Positions 12,498 to 24,393 of a stretch of DNA of 64,000 nt are shown piece after piece. The stretch covers positions 58,936,678-59,000,677 of the forward strand of contig OX422213.1 of the NCBI GenBank assembly GCA_949130495.1. Reading direction: 5' to 3'. The notes below the pieces were generated by a model. It was given only the letters and a program-made list of their open reading frames with translations, did no database searches and was not told the DNA's origin. How positions within the stretch are numbered: the first letter of the stretch is position 1; every line of letters starts with the position of its first letter. The position numbers and the translations under genes are program-made. Source of the DNA: Sambucus nigra. Its lineage: Eukaryota > Streptophyta > Magnoliopsida > Dipsacales > Adoxaceae.

Positions 12498-13812
12498 TAT
12501 AAGGATAAATTTCCAATTGAGTCAATTTGTATGTATTGGATTAATTGCAGACAAAACATTTTGAGTAATAGGTGATATTTTCCCTTCAGGCCTTTGACAT
12601 GTTTGGATGAAGACGTAGCGAAAAAACTTCAGAGATCATATCATCATGTAGTGTTTTGTGCTCGTTTTAGCCTTCACGTTCCAAGAATCTCTCAAGTGTG
12701 AATACGTATTTTTTTAGCCTTGGAGATTTTATTATTAGGTGTTAGGATTTTATAAAATGTTTTTTAAAGAATTTTTAAAATTTATGCTAGTTCGTTAGAA
12801 TGAATTGAAATGTGTTCGAACGAGTTTTTATTGGTCTTTAGAACAAGATTGATTCGTTCGAAAAAGATCTAGAACAATGCCTTTTGGGCTTGATTTGGAA
12901 TGTCGTTCGAAGTTTCGTTGGAAGACGTTCGAACGAGAATGTGTACTTCATTCGAATGAGATTTCTGTTCATTCGAACGAGTATGCGTGTTTTTATTTAA
13001 AAAAAAATATTTCCAACTATTTAATCCCCATATATTTGCAACAACTTTCCCTATAAATAGAGATGCAAGATTAAAATTTTAAATGAGCTTTTAGAGAGTT
13101 ATTTTGTCATCAAACTCTTCCATAAGCACTAAAAAAACCTTAGTTTACACCAAAGTAGTTTAGGTTCCAAGATTCATTTTATAAATTCTTTAAAGATCAT
13201 GTTTGGGCCCCAAGTTTATTCTCCATATTTTTGTGAAGAATTATTTCATTACGATGGACTCCTTATTTGCTATTTATACACGGTGGACTCCACGTTTGTG
13301 GTGTTGTAATGAAAATTACTAGATTCGGTATTCCAATCAGTAGAAGGTTGCTGAGCATAGATCGGCGGCTACCGATGTGTGAGTTGACTCACACATTGTG
13401 GCACTTGTGTGTGTTGATTCCTACATTGTTGTTTGGAAGAGCGGTTAAAGATTGAAGACACGACAACGTTTATGGGAAAGGGGGTTTAAGTAAGTAATTT
13501 GTCAACTAGTACAATTCCGTATCATAGGGAATTGTGTGGCTAGGCCGTCCGAGGTTTTCCTGTTGTGGGTTTTCCTCGTACACTTGTGTGTTATGCAATT
13601 TCTTTACGTATTTTATCTTCTTATCACTTGGATGCACGTTTTAGGTTAAAAAAAATAAAATTGGGTATATCCAGTTTTCATCAAATGGTTTAATTTTAAA
13701 ACTAGTTTTATTGGGTTTAATTTGTTTAAGTTTTATTCTTTAAATTTGAAAAATACAAAAATTGAATTTTTGTTTCTGACAATCCCTCTCTAAGCACTGC
13801 AGGAACTTCTCA
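12498..13812 (+). repeat. 3' LTR of copia-type element
   Basis: Partner of 7397-8705, ending CTTCTCA. It keeps a better preserved palindrome cluster (12785-12990) with several TTCGAACGAG-type words. A clear TATA box follows. Confidence 0.85.
13052..13059 (+). promoter_or_regulatory. TATA box of copia LTR
   Basis: TATAAATA within ccctataaatagag, placed in the second half of the LTR about 60 bases after the palindrome cluster. Confidence 0.6.
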
Positions 13813-13817
13813 GCATT

Positions 13818-14378
13818 GATAAAGGTTTCTCTCAAATGTGAAAGGACCAAGTGTTTTTATTTAAATACATGCAAATTATACGCTCTCTACATCGAAAATA
13901 ATCTCTCGGTATTTGAGAAGTAAAGATGAACTCATATATTTTTAAAAAGAGGGAAAATGCTATATTTATATAAACTTTTTTTCAAAACTTGCTGCATCAT
14001 ACACACAACTAAAAATGCCTATGTGCAAATAGTTTTTGGTACTGCTCTTGTCACCCCAAAAACATGTAGCTGTGCGCGGGTACAAAACTATCCATGTGCA
14101 TGGTTTTAGGCAGTGGACTAAAACCTATAGAGCCATGTACATAGGGATAAATCTAGACTTACAAATGAGTTTAACACATGATTTATTCAAGAAATTTCCT
14201 AATATTTACAAAAACATGCTTTTCAAGACTAAAGACATATTTTGTTCTTCAAACTTGCACAAATGTTCACTCTCACAAAAATGCCATTTTTACAAGAAAA
14301 CTCTAACACATTATTCATCAAATATCTCAATAAGATAAATATTATTTTCAAGACATTTTATTCCATAAAATGTGTAAC
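13818..14378. other. Unassigned background DNA, left of element B
   Basis: Removing element B joins this stretch to 19184 onward (...aaaatgtgtaac / accaag...), so it belongs to the sequence that B invaded. Its identity is not clear. It may be a minus-sense LTR remnant, judging from the palindrome cluster on the other side. The 100-codon frame at 14036-14338 shows no domain. Confidence 0.4.
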
Positions 14379-15242
14379 TGACCGGGCATAAAAAGTGTGT
14401 TCGTGTGAGGACACAATCGTTGTGTGTTTCGCCGTCGCGATACAAAAGAACCTAAGCTACTACTACACTTGCGAGGCAAGTTAAGCGGTAAGTCGGGTAT
14501 CGTAAGAAATCCACAGGGAGTGATTAAATTTTAGACTTTGATTGTTTTAGAACTTCTGAAAATAAAAGGGTGTAAAAGAAATAAGAAAAGGTGATGTGTG
14601 GTTATGGTGGACTAAAGAAAAGAATAAGTTAAAGATAAATTAAAGGAAAGCGAGGATCGGGATCGCATTCTACCAAACGGATCGAAACAACTACTAACTA
14701 GAATTACGGATCCAAAGCATTTAATCGAGCATTTTTAATTAAGCATAAACATCACGCAATAAGGAATTTAAGCCAAAGTTGTGAGATAAAACATTTAACG
14801 GAAAATGGTCACACGCGGATTAAATTCGGATTATCGCTATAAACACTAACGTTGCGTGACAAAGAAAGTTAAACGCATAATAATCCGACTTTAATATGCG
14901 AGGTTTCAATTAAATGCGATTTTACACGAAACCATAACTTTCGAGGTCCGAACCCAAAAATGACGGAAATGCAATCCCGACCCTATTTATCTAGGGACTA
15001 AGCATGATTAAACTAAATTAAACTAATTAACTAAGAAAACAATAAATAAACACAATAAACTAATTAACAAAGCATGTAAATTATCTAGAAAGAAGAAATA
15101 ATGGAAAACAAGCTACATTAATGGAAGAGGAGATGAATAGTCAACATACAATCCACATGGGGTGTCAAACCAAGAGGAATTGAATAAGAACCAAGCAAAA
15201 CCCCAAAACCCTAACTAAAACTAACCTAAAAACGTATACGTA
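14379..15242 (-). repeat. Truncated 3' LTR of element B
   Basis: Matches 17679-18542 closely, then passes abruptly into internal sequence equivalent to about 22858 in element C. The missing part is the remaining LTR (~640 bases) plus about 800 bases of internal sequence. Confidence 0.85.
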
Positions 15243-16818
15243 CGGATTCAAAGTGTTCGGAGATGAAAACTTGGAATAATGGGAAGGATGCGGGCAATAT
15301 CAAAATGGAAAGTAACTTCCAAACAAGCATTAGATATAACAACTGGGGAGTAATCAAAGCTTATTGAACATTATACACAACATACAACTTTCTCTTTTCT
15401 TTCTTTTCTTCTTTTTATCTTTTTGTTTTTGTTTTTGTTTTCTTTTGCTTTTGCTTTTTCTTTTCTTTTTCACTACACTTTCTTCTCTTTTCATCACTCT
15501 TATCAAACTCTCATATGCCTAAAATTGCAACCGCAATACAACAACAACATTCAATCCCAAGTAACATTCCAAACAAATGTATGTAAGGTGTATGTATGGC
15601 TTAAAACTCCAATTTGGAGTTGGTTATGGTAATGGGATTATGAAACGAAAGGCTAGTATTTAGGCTCAAAGGGGTTGACTAGGGAAACATATATGGTGAG
15701 GTCAAGGCTAATATGGGTGATATAACAAAGATGTCCTATGATCATTTCCAAAAGCTTACGCAATTCTCAAGTCAAAATAATATATGAAAATTATGATCAA
15801 GTAACACATTTCAAGTATCAACTCAATTAATGAATGGTCAAATGAAAGATTAGTGAGATTACCAATGAGTTCAACATTTTCAATGAGAAAAGAATAGTGT
15901 ATAACACTCACAAACGACGTAAAGGTACAAAACTTACTCGGTGTAAGTATATACAATGCAACAATAGATTACCGAGTTATAAAAATCTTAAACCAAATCA
16001 ATATAACAAGGAAAGTGCATATGCTCATGGGATAAAGTTTAATTGATGAAGTTATTCACAATATCAATGATTTGAGGACTAAAGTCTAATAACTTCTAAA
16101 ATCGAGAACATGCATCATTGAGTTGTCTATTGGATCGGGCAATTATTGAAATTTATCATCGAAAACAAGGCAAAATGCCCAACAAAGGAGAAAAAAGAAA
16201 GAAAATATTTTTGAAAATTATTAAATTTTTCACAAAAAGGCATACTTAGTAACTAACAAGTAAGCAAATCCATGGACTACACATGAAATGGATAGAATAT
16301 GCTTCACCCCCTAACTTGAATATTGCATTGTCCTCAATGCACATTAAGAACACAACACAAAGAGAGGAAAAGAACGATATTACCCAAAATTGGAGCGATC
16401 TCCATAAGCACGAGTCCAATGAAATCTACAAAACAAGTTAGTACCGAGCATAGCAAAAACAAATAACAAAATGTTAACTAATTAAACTAGACTAAATTAA
16501 AAAGGAAAGAAAAAAAAAAGGAAAGAAAGAAAATTAAAAAGCTAACTATTTACAACCTACTATTTAGGCTTCACACTAACTATACACTAGAAGTCTAAAT
16601 AGTTGAGGGTCCACCCAAAAAGGGATTTGACTTTGAAAGATCAACAGTGGACCCTCCAAAGTGAACATGCCTCCCGAAAGATATGAATTCCGTTTGAACA
16701 ACGGAAGGCATGTGGGTGGTGAAAAAAGTGAACCATCGCCAATTTGAAATTTTGGGCGGACGATGGGGGATTTGGATAATAAGGGGGAAAGGTACACTAG
16801 AGGTCCAAGAAAAATCGA
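15243..16818 (-). other. Non-coding 3' internal region of element B
   Basis: Homologous to 22858-24065 of element C. It includes a long pyrimidine-rich run (15390-15500) and, near 16305-16345, a minus-sense TTGAGGACAATGCAATATTC stretch followed by an AAGTTAGGGGGTG purine tract. This resembles the true PPT but lies far upstream of it. No coding sequence recognised. Confidence 0.65.
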
Positions 16819-17541
16819 CTAATCTCCCAAAGGTTTATCAAGTGGAATGGGAGATAGTGCACACACAAGGATAGGTTCCATCGTAGACAAGTTCGGTAAA
16901 GAGTCCTCATCGACAAAAAGTGTAGAAGTCTTAATTTCTATCGACTCATAGGAATCAACCGGTAATTCTAATGGTTCGATCATGGAAAACGAATATGGTG
17001 ATGAAACAAATTCAATCTCAATCGACTCATCGTCGGAAGGAGATTGGATTTCGGGGGAGAAAGATGCACACTCGATGAGAAATTCTTCGAAAAATTTAGG
17101 TGAAACACAAGTTTCCACCTCCTCGTTGTTTTGTGCATAAGAATTCATCTCATCGCAAAGTGCACCAAGTCTCATTACAGCATCATTTAGGCTTTCCAAA
17201 CCTTGGGAGTAAAGAAGCAAAGTCTCTTCCAAAGTAGGCTTGCTCGGCTCAAGAGCCTCGGACTCCTCATTTGGTTGAAACTCGTCTTCGAAAGTAATGA
17301 AATGAAAATCGTCATTGGATTCGAATAATGAATCCAACTCAGGCTCCCAATAACGATTTTCATTCCGATAAATGTTTTCAAGTCTTTTATTTTCAAGAAA
17401 ATCTTGAAAATGAAAAACTTGAAAACTATCCCTAAAGTAAGAATCATTAGAATGATCGTAATAACTATAATAGTAGGACATGATTACCGAATTGTTTGTA
17501 GATGGAGAATCCAAGAAATAAAGTGAGCAACCGCGAATCAA
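16819..17541 (-). CDS. Acidic hypothetical protein of element B (240 aa)
   Basis: An uninterrupted frame starting about 115 bases downstream of the PBS, in the slot where gypsy elements begin gag. The first ATG gives 240 residues. A second Met at residue 21 starts the Tyr-rich MSYYYSYYDHSNDSYF and is a plausible alternative start. The protein is strongly acidic (many Glu, Asp and Ser) with a Tyr/Phe/Asn-rich N-terminus. I see no zinc knuckle, capsid core, protease, membrane segment or signal peptide. It could be a packaging or leader protein of a non-autonomous family, or the N-terminus of a Gag that has lost the rest. Function is unknown. Its open state fits the young age of the insertion. 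Confidence 0.6.
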   Translation of the reverse strand: MIRGCSLYFLDSPSTNNSVIMSYYYSYYDHSNDSYFRDSFQVFHFQDFLENKRLENIYRNENRYWEPELDSLFESNDDFHFITFEDEFQPNEESEALEPSKPTLEETLLLYSQGLESLNDAVMRLGALCDEMNSYAQNNEEVETCVSPKFFEEFLIECASFSPEIQSPSDDESIEIEFVSSPYSFSMIEPLELPVDSYESIEIKTSTLFVDEDSLPNLSTMEPILVCALSPIPLDKPLGD

Positions 17542-17655
17542 AGTTTCTTAGCGCTCAAAGTATGCAAATCCTACAAAAAGGGTTAAAACAAAGAATACAA
17601 ATACAAAAGGAAAAAATACTACGAAATAGTAAAAGAACTACAATCTAAAACACAC

Positions 17656-17673
17656 TCCCCGGCAACGGCGCCA
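17656..17673 (-). other. Primer-binding site, tRNA-Asp (element B)
   Basis: The plus strand reads TCCCCGGCAACGGCGCCA, the 3' end of plant tRNA-Asp with its CCA. The minus strand is therefore a perfect 18-base PBS, five bases after the LTR end. It sets the orientation. Confidence 0.95.
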
Positions 17674-17678
17674 TTTTG

Positions 17679-19178
17679 TGACCGGGCGGAAAAAGTGTGT
17701 TCGTGTGAGGACACAATCGTTGTGTGTTTCGCCGCCGCGATACAAAAGAACCTAAGCTACTACTACACTTGCGAGGCAAGTAAAGCGGTAAGTCGGGTAT
17801 CGTAAAAAATCCACAGGGAGTGATTAAATTTTAGACTTTAATTGTTTTAAAACTTTTAAAAATAAAAGGGTGTAAAAGAAATAAGAAAAGGTGATGTGTG
17901 GTTATGGTGGACTAAAGAAAATAATAAGTTAAAGCTAAATTAAAGGAAAGCGAGGATTGGGATCGCATTCTACCAAACGGATCAAAACAACTACTAACTA
18001 GAATTACGGATCCAAAGCATTTAATCGAGCATTTTTAATTAAGCATAAACATCACGCAATAAGGAATTTAAGCCAAAGTTACGAGATAAAACATTTAACG
18101 GAAAATGGTCACACGCGGATTAAATTCGGATTATCGCTATAAACACTAACGTTGCGTGACAAAGAAAGTTAAACGCGTAATAATCCGACTTTAATACGCG
18201 AGGTTTCAATTAAATGCGATTTTACATGAAATCCTAACTTTCGAGGTCCGAACCCAAAAATGGCGGAAATGCAATCTCGACCCTATTTATCTAGGGACTA
18301 AGCATGATTAAACTAAATTAAACTAATTAACTAAGAAAACAATAAATAAACACAATAAACTAATTAACAAAGCATGTAAATTATCTAGAAAGCAAGAAAT
18401 AATGGAAAACAAGCTATATTAATGGAAGAGGAGATGAATAGTCAACATACAATCCACATGGGGTGTCAAACCAAGAGGAATTGAATAAGAAGTAAGCAAA
18501 ACCCCAGAACCCTAACTAAAACTAACCTAAAAACATATATGTACTGATCTCTATCTTATTACAACAAAATTGGCTTATATAGTAAGTTGGAATAAAAATA
18601 AAGAAGAAAGAAAAGAAGGCAAAATATCTGCAGAAAACAGAGCATCGATCGATCGACCCCTTTGGTCAAACGATCGACCTAGGCAAAACTTTGGCAAATA
18701 AGAATGGTCAATCGATCGACCATAAGCATCGATCGATCGATCAAGCAGGGCAAAATGCAACAGCCTACTGCATTCCTCTTTTCTTCTTCTCCTTCTCCTC
18801 TTTTGCTTCCTTGTTTTTCCTCCGCTGAAATCGCCGTAACTTCTTCGTTATGAATTGGAATCGTGCACCGTTCACGGCCACGCGAAGATAGAGAGGAGGG
18901 CTACAACTTCCGTGAGTTGTCGGGCCAGGTACCCAATCTGTGAAAAGACTAAAATGCCCTTACGCATGCGATTGTGTACGGAACTTCATCGGAATGCATC
19001 CGAACTTCATACTAAGCATCCAAATACCTACAATAGCTCAATTAACCCCTGCAAAACATGTTAACATAGAAATCCGAGGTTGTCTGGTTAACGAGCATAC
19101 ATATAGGTATTAAGATACCCGAGGGGGCTAATAACCCGTAGGTTAACAGGTGAAATACGCAATATTTGCGTCGTATCA
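17679..19178 (-). repeat. 5' LTR of element B (1.5 kb)
   Basis: Full LTR; in its own sense it starts TGATACGACGC and ends CCCGGTCA. It carries GATCGATC-type palindromes at 18645-18740, a TATATAA box near 18575 and a purine/pyrimidine-biased leader. It is homologous to the LTRs of element C. Confidence 0.9.
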
Positions 19179-19183
19179 GTAAC

Positions 19184-20240
19184 ACCAAGTTTTCTTGAAA
19201 TATATCATTTTACGCAATACTCTATAAATCCTTTGTAAAACATTTTACACAAATCATGAGAATTAACTTTCTTACAACATAAATATATTCTACTATTAAA
19301 CTCTACATATAAGAGCAAATACTAAGGAAATAGAGTTCTTGAACTTAAAGAGTAGAGTTTCCCACCTCAAAATAAACTTCCACAATGCTGGATGGAATGT
19401 AGAAGAAGATGGTAACATCCGACCTCATAAAGTGACCTTAAAGAGGTTGCCTAGCTCTACCAAGCTTGCCTCAATGAAAGTTCGAAGCAAAACCCCCTTC
19501 AAGCTCCATTAATCTTCTTCATTTCTTCTCTCTAAATCCTCTACAACATCTCCTAAAATCCCATACTGCTCAAATATGTGGTGTATATGGGTTTTATAAG
19601 ATTAAATATGGTAGATGAAGGTTGAAGTATGGTTGTTTATGGTTGAGGGGTGGGGTGGTAAGGTGGTTGAAGGTAGTTTGTAGTGGAAGGGCTCTCAAGA
19701 ACTAGACAGAGAGAAAATCTGATTTAAAATGGGTTAAAATTTCACCTAAATACCCGCAAAACCCTTGGGGTAAAATCCATAAATTTTCCAAACCCTACTC
19801 CCGAAATGATTTGCTATTGTGGGAGCATGACACGTGTCTTAATCCAATTGATAGGAATTTGACAGCACTTTCCAAATTTTCAAGAACTGATTTTCACAAT
19901 CTTGTTCGAATGAGAATGGATATTGTTCAAATGAGAAATAACATTTCATTCAAACCGTACTACATCTCATTTGAGTGAGAGATATATCTCGTTCGAACGT
20001 GCTTCGAATGAGGTTAGGTTTTCCATATAGAGATGTTTCGATCAATGGTCATTAGAAGAACATTCGAATGAGATTTGAATCTCGTTCAAACAACTCTAGA
20101 TTTTGTTTTAATGACACTAATTTTCTCCAAAATGGATTTAATGCCATTTTAAATTCAAATAATTGCACCAAGGCCACTATATTACCAAAATTTGACCCAT
20201 AACTCACCCACAAGGTCAAGAGCTCAATTCTCACTGAATC
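19184..20240 (-). repeat. Probable minus-sense LTR remnant
   Basis: Continuation of the background split by element B. On the minus strand a cluster of TTCGAACGAG/TTCGAATGAG palindromes (19905-20100) is followed by an ATTTTACCCC stretch. The same order occurs in the LARD B LTR after its leader. No ends could be fixed and no coding sequence was seen. The assignment is tentative. Confidence 0.35.
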
Positions 20241-20399
20241 ACTTGTGTACCGTCAAAATCGTGAGGGTGGGTGCTATAGTTGTGTACCAAAGACTAGTTG
20301 TAACAATCGATGATATTAACTCTTTTGTGTGAAAAAGTTATCACCAGTGGTGGAATCAAGAGGATAATTCTTTGAAGGAAGTTTATGGCGAAATATGAA

Positions 20400-20622
20400 G
20401 CATGAGCGTCATATAGTGCATTTCGGCCGAACGGGAGATCAATTTTCTATGATTCACGATGATGTCTTATTGAAGCAAGAGGTGTGTAGTAGTATTAGTG
20501 GACGTTACTCCCAAATTTGGGTCGTGGATGGTCCAAGACTAAATGTTGAAGTTTCTACCGGAAGATAATATTCAAGCCATAATTGGGCAGAGTTTCCTTT
20601 CACCATTTGATGACATGAGAGG
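20400..20622 (+). pseudogene. Chromovirus pol fragment (upstream of integrase)
   Basis: Left half of a decayed Ty3/gypsy pol interrupted by element C. The translation near 20543 (MLKFLPEDNIQAIIG) runs toward ...DDMRG. After removing C and one AGAGG copy it continues at 29374 as LLF and then, one frameshift later, as the integrase start. Family sequences have a short linker here between RNase H and the integrase zinc-binding region. On its own the piece is weak; the join to 29374 supports it. Confidence 0.5.
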
Positions 20623-22061
20623 TGGTCGAGCGGTAAAAGTGTGTTCGTGTGAGGACAAAATCGTCGTGTGTTTCGCCGCCGCGATACAAAAGATAAAACC
20701 TAAGCTACTACTACACTTAACAAGCAAGCACAGCGGTAAGTCGGGTATCGTAAGAAATCCACAGGGAGTGATTGAATTTTAGATGTTAATTGTTTAATTA
20801 CTTCAGGAATAAAAGTGTAAAAGATGATAGGTTGGAAATGGTGACAAAAGAAAAGAATAAGTTAACGCTAAATTAAAGGAAAACGAGGATCGGGATCGCA
20901 TCCTACCACACGGATCGAAACAACTACTAACTAGAGTTAAGGATCGAAAGCAATTTAATCGAGCATATCCAATTAAGCATAAACATCACACAATAAGGAA
21001 TTTTAGCCAAAGTTGCGAGATTAAACATTTAATGGAAAATGGTCGCACACGGATTAAATTTGGATTGTCGCTATAAACACTAAAGTTGCGTGACAAATAA
21101 AGTTAAACGCATAACAATCCAACTTTAATACACGCGGTTTCAATTAAATGCGATTTTGCACGAAACCTAGTTTTCGGAGCTCGGGGCCCGAAAATGGCGG
21201 AAATGAAATCCCGACCCTATTTATCTAGGGTTGCATAGTGAACTAAACTAAATTATGTTAATTAAACTAGGAAAGCAAGAATTAAAGCAAGTAAACTAGT
21301 TAGAAATCATGGAAACTAAATTGCAAGGCAAGGAAAGATGAATAACAAACTATATTAAAGGAGAGGAAGTGAATAGTTCAATCTTACAAAACCACATGGG
21401 TTGTCAATCCAAGAAGAACAGAAAATGAAATTTCCAAACCAAACCCTAACTAAAACTATCTATTTCAGAATATGAGAGTCTCCTTTTTATTACAACAAAA
21501 ACTAGCTTATAAAGTAAGTTGGAATAAAAGAAAAGAAGAAAGAAAAGAAAGAAAATATCTGCAGGAGAAAACAGGGGATCGATCGATCGACAGTATAAAT
21601 CTTGGAAAAAATAAGAAGGCTCGATCGATCGACCCTCAAGCTCGATCGATCGATCAAGCAGGGGCAGCCTGCAATTTCCCTTGCATTGGCATACAATCCA
21701 TCTCCGCTCAAATCGCCGTAACTATATCGTACGAACTCGGAATCACGCACCGTTCACAGTCACGGGAAGCTAGCGAGGAGAGATACAACTTCCGTGTAGA
21801 TGTCGGGCCAGGTGCCCAAACTGTGAAATGACCGGATTGCCCTTGAACGTGCGATTGCGTATGAAAATTGCGCGGAATGTGTCCGGATCCCATACTTGGT
21901 ACCTAAATACCTACAAAAGCCCAATTATACCTCATATAGCATGTTAACAGTATACACCAAGGTTGTCTGGTTAACGGGCTTAAATATAGCGATTAAGGCA
22001 CCCGAGGGGGCTAAAATGCGTAGGTTCGACGGATGAAATACGCAATATTTGCGTCATATCA
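20623..22061 (-). repeat. 3' LTR of element C (1.44 kb)
   Basis: Homologous to LTR B across its length. It has GATCGATC palindromes at 21578-21660, one 24-base unit fewer than the right-hand copies. The TATA region is mutated to TATAAG near 21509. The minus-sense PPT AAGTTAGGAGGTG abuts it at 22062-22074. Confidence 0.88.
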
Positions 22062-23913
22062 CACCTCCTAACTTACACATTGCTAGTCCCTAGCAATGAA
22101 ATAAGATGCAACAAGAAGAACAAGTAAACCAACACAGGAGAGAGTACAAAAGTATGGTATAAAAGTAATAAAAAGATAAGGCCACTTTCGCGGGAGATTC
22201 GATTGCATTTAGCGTATGCAATAAGCCGTTAAACCCCTAGGTTACCCTAGTGGACGAGTGTCGTCTGGTGAGGGTTTTCAGTGATGGAACCCACAAACAT
22301 CATAAAGTTTCCTCAAAATATGCCCAATCAAACATGTGACAAGCCCAATAATGGCGAAAAGGATTTCATACGCATTATTAGCAAAGTGAATGAATTCACA
22401 CAAAAGTCCAAATCATTAACATTATCGAATGCACCTCAATGAATTGAAACTCTAACATGTGGGAGGGTAGTGAGCATATGCAAATTATGATTTGCCGAAA
22501 AACTTAAATAACTCGGATACTAAATATCAAAGCATGCATAAAAGTCAATCCTCACGGGCATCACACTCATCAAATGAATTCACTTGAAATAGGTAGGTAA
22601 CACACGGGACATGCGGGCATAAGGAATAAATGTAAATGGAAACTAGGCCGCACACATGTCACAAATGAAGAACGCTATATAGGAAATAAAAGTTGCAATC
22701 TCAGTGAAAGGATACCGCACATATAAAAGAGGCAAAATGCATTTTCACAGATTATCAACACTATTTAAACATTCGAATTACATCTACTTAAGATCAAATA
22801 GGACTTGTATAGGGTTGTAATGTAGGCTAGGTTAGGGTACGAAAGGAAAGGGATGTATATACGGATTCAAAGTGTTTGGGGATGAAACTCGGAATAATGT
22901 GAAAAAGTGGGCAATATCAAAAGTTGGACAAAGATGTCCAAACGAGCATTAGATATAACAATCGAGAGAGTAATCAAAGCTTATTGAAATACTACAAACA
23001 ATATAAACAACTTCTCTTTCTTTTTCTTTTCTTCCTTTTTCTCACTTTTTCTCTTTTGTTTTCTTTTGTTTTCTTGCTTTCTCTTTTCACTCTTTTCCTT
23101 TCTTTTTCTTTCACTTCTTACTCTTTTCATACTCAAATTGCAACCACACAACAATAATAACATTCAATTCCAAGAAACAATCCAAACAAGGGTATGTAAG
23201 GTAATATATATGGTATAAAACTCCAATTTGGAGTTAGATATGGGATTTTGGGTAGTGAAAAGAAAGGCTAGTATTTAGGCTCAAGTGGGTTGACTAGGGA
23301 ACATATAAAAGGTGAGGTCAAGGTCATATGGGCGATAAAACAAAGATGGCCTATGATCATTTCACAAAGTATACGCAATTCTCGAGTCAAAACAACATAT
23401 GAAAATCATGCTCAAGTAACACATTTCAAGGATGAACTCAATTAATGAACGGTCAATGAAAGAACAAAGAGATTACCAATGACTGTAACGTTTTCAAAGA
23501 GGAAAGAATAGTGTATACACTCACAAATGAAGATAAGTCTCTAATCTCACTCGGTGTAAGTATATACAATGCAACAAAAGAATACCATGTTATAAAAATC
23601 TTAAACCAAATCAATATAACAAGAATGGTGCATGTGCTCACGGATTAAAGTTTAATTCATGAAGTTATTCATAATATCAATGATTTAGGGACTAAAATCT
23701 AATAACTTCTAAAATCGAGAACATGCATCATTGAATTGTCAATTTGATCGGGAAATTATTAAAATTTATCATCGGAAACAAGGGCAAAATGTCCAATAAA
23801 GGAGAAAAAAGAAAGAAAATATTTTTGAAAATTTTCAAATTTTTAACAAAAACATGCTTTGTAACTAAATTGTAATCAAATCCAAGGACTAAACAGCAAA
23901 ATGGATAGAATAT
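21433..23913 (-). repeat. Left arm of the giant inverted repeat
   Basis: About 2.48 kb made of LTR sequence (21433-22061) plus the 3' internal region (22062-23913). It matches 26235-28760 in opposite orientation with high identity by eye. The inner end stops at gatagaatat (23913), four bases from a second PPT-like AAGTTAGGGGGTG on the minus strand. Confidence 0.85.
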
Positions 23914-24393
23914 CCTACACCCCCTAACTTGAATGTTGTATTGTCCCCAATGCGTCCATTAAAGAACACAACACAAAGCTAGGAAAAGAATGATATTACC
24001 CAAATGTGGAGCGATCTCCATAAGTACAAGTCCAAATGAAGCTGCAAAACAAGTTAGTACAAAGCATATGAAGAATATGTACCGATGTATTAAGTTAAGA
24101 GAATCTATGTCACAAGTCACAATAATATAGAGGGGCTGAAGTGCAAATACTAGATAAATTGATGGTGAACTTTTTGATTTTATAAAATGCAAGGTCACAC
24201 ACATCAAAATCCAATAAACAACCACAAACTACATTTTCATTTCTCATTTCATAAGTTCAACACAAAATTACTTAATACATTACAACTCCTGAAATAAAAG
24301 AAATACAAATAAAAATAAAAATAAAACTAAAAATAAAAAGTACAATATAATATCCGATCCCAGAATACAAAAATAACCCAGTACAGCAACAGC

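Larger units (their letters stand above)
7397..13812 (+). mobile_element. Gag-only Ty1/copia-type element (Maximus/SIRE-like)
   Basis: Two direct LTRs of about 1.3 kb flank a 3.8-kb internal region with an iMet-like PBS, a decayed gag and a PPT. The flanks GTATT (7392-7396) and GCATT (13813-13817) make an imperfect 5-bp TSD. No integrase, reverse transcriptase or RNase H sequence is visible between the gag and the 3' LTR, although an autonomous member would need about 4 kb for them. The layout fits the class called TR-GAG, or a pol deletion. By eye the LTRs are only about 80% identical, so this is an old insertion. Confidence 0.85.
14379..19178 (-). mobile_element. Element B: non-autonomous gypsy element, tRNA-Asp primed
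   Basis: A complete insertion bounded by a perfect 5-bp TSD, GTAAC (14374-14378 and 19179-19183). The LTR ends are TG...CA and the orientation is minus. The 5' LTR (17679-19178) is full length. The 3' LTR (14379-15242) has lost its inner ~640 bases. The internal region (15243-17678) holds a tRNA-Asp PBS and one acidic ORF; no gag, protease, RT or integrase signature is visible. The first ~860 LTR bases match the other LTR at roughly 97% by eye, so the insertion is young. The tRNA-Asp PBS is known from Athila and related gypsy lineages. Confidence 0.88.

Noticed and set aside
14040..14070. LTR end (minus-sense GGGGTGACA) in the background left of element B
   Set aside because: No PBS or matching second LTR could be found, so the similarity may be chance.
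16819..17541. Pararetrovirus or env-like gene
   Set aside because: No membrane segment, signal peptide or movement-protein feature, and the position right after the PBS fits a leader or gag slot instead.
17656..17673. A tRNA-Asp gene
   Set aside because: Only the 3' 18 bases including CCA are present, next to an LTR. Plant tRNA genes do not encode CCA, so this is a primer-binding site.
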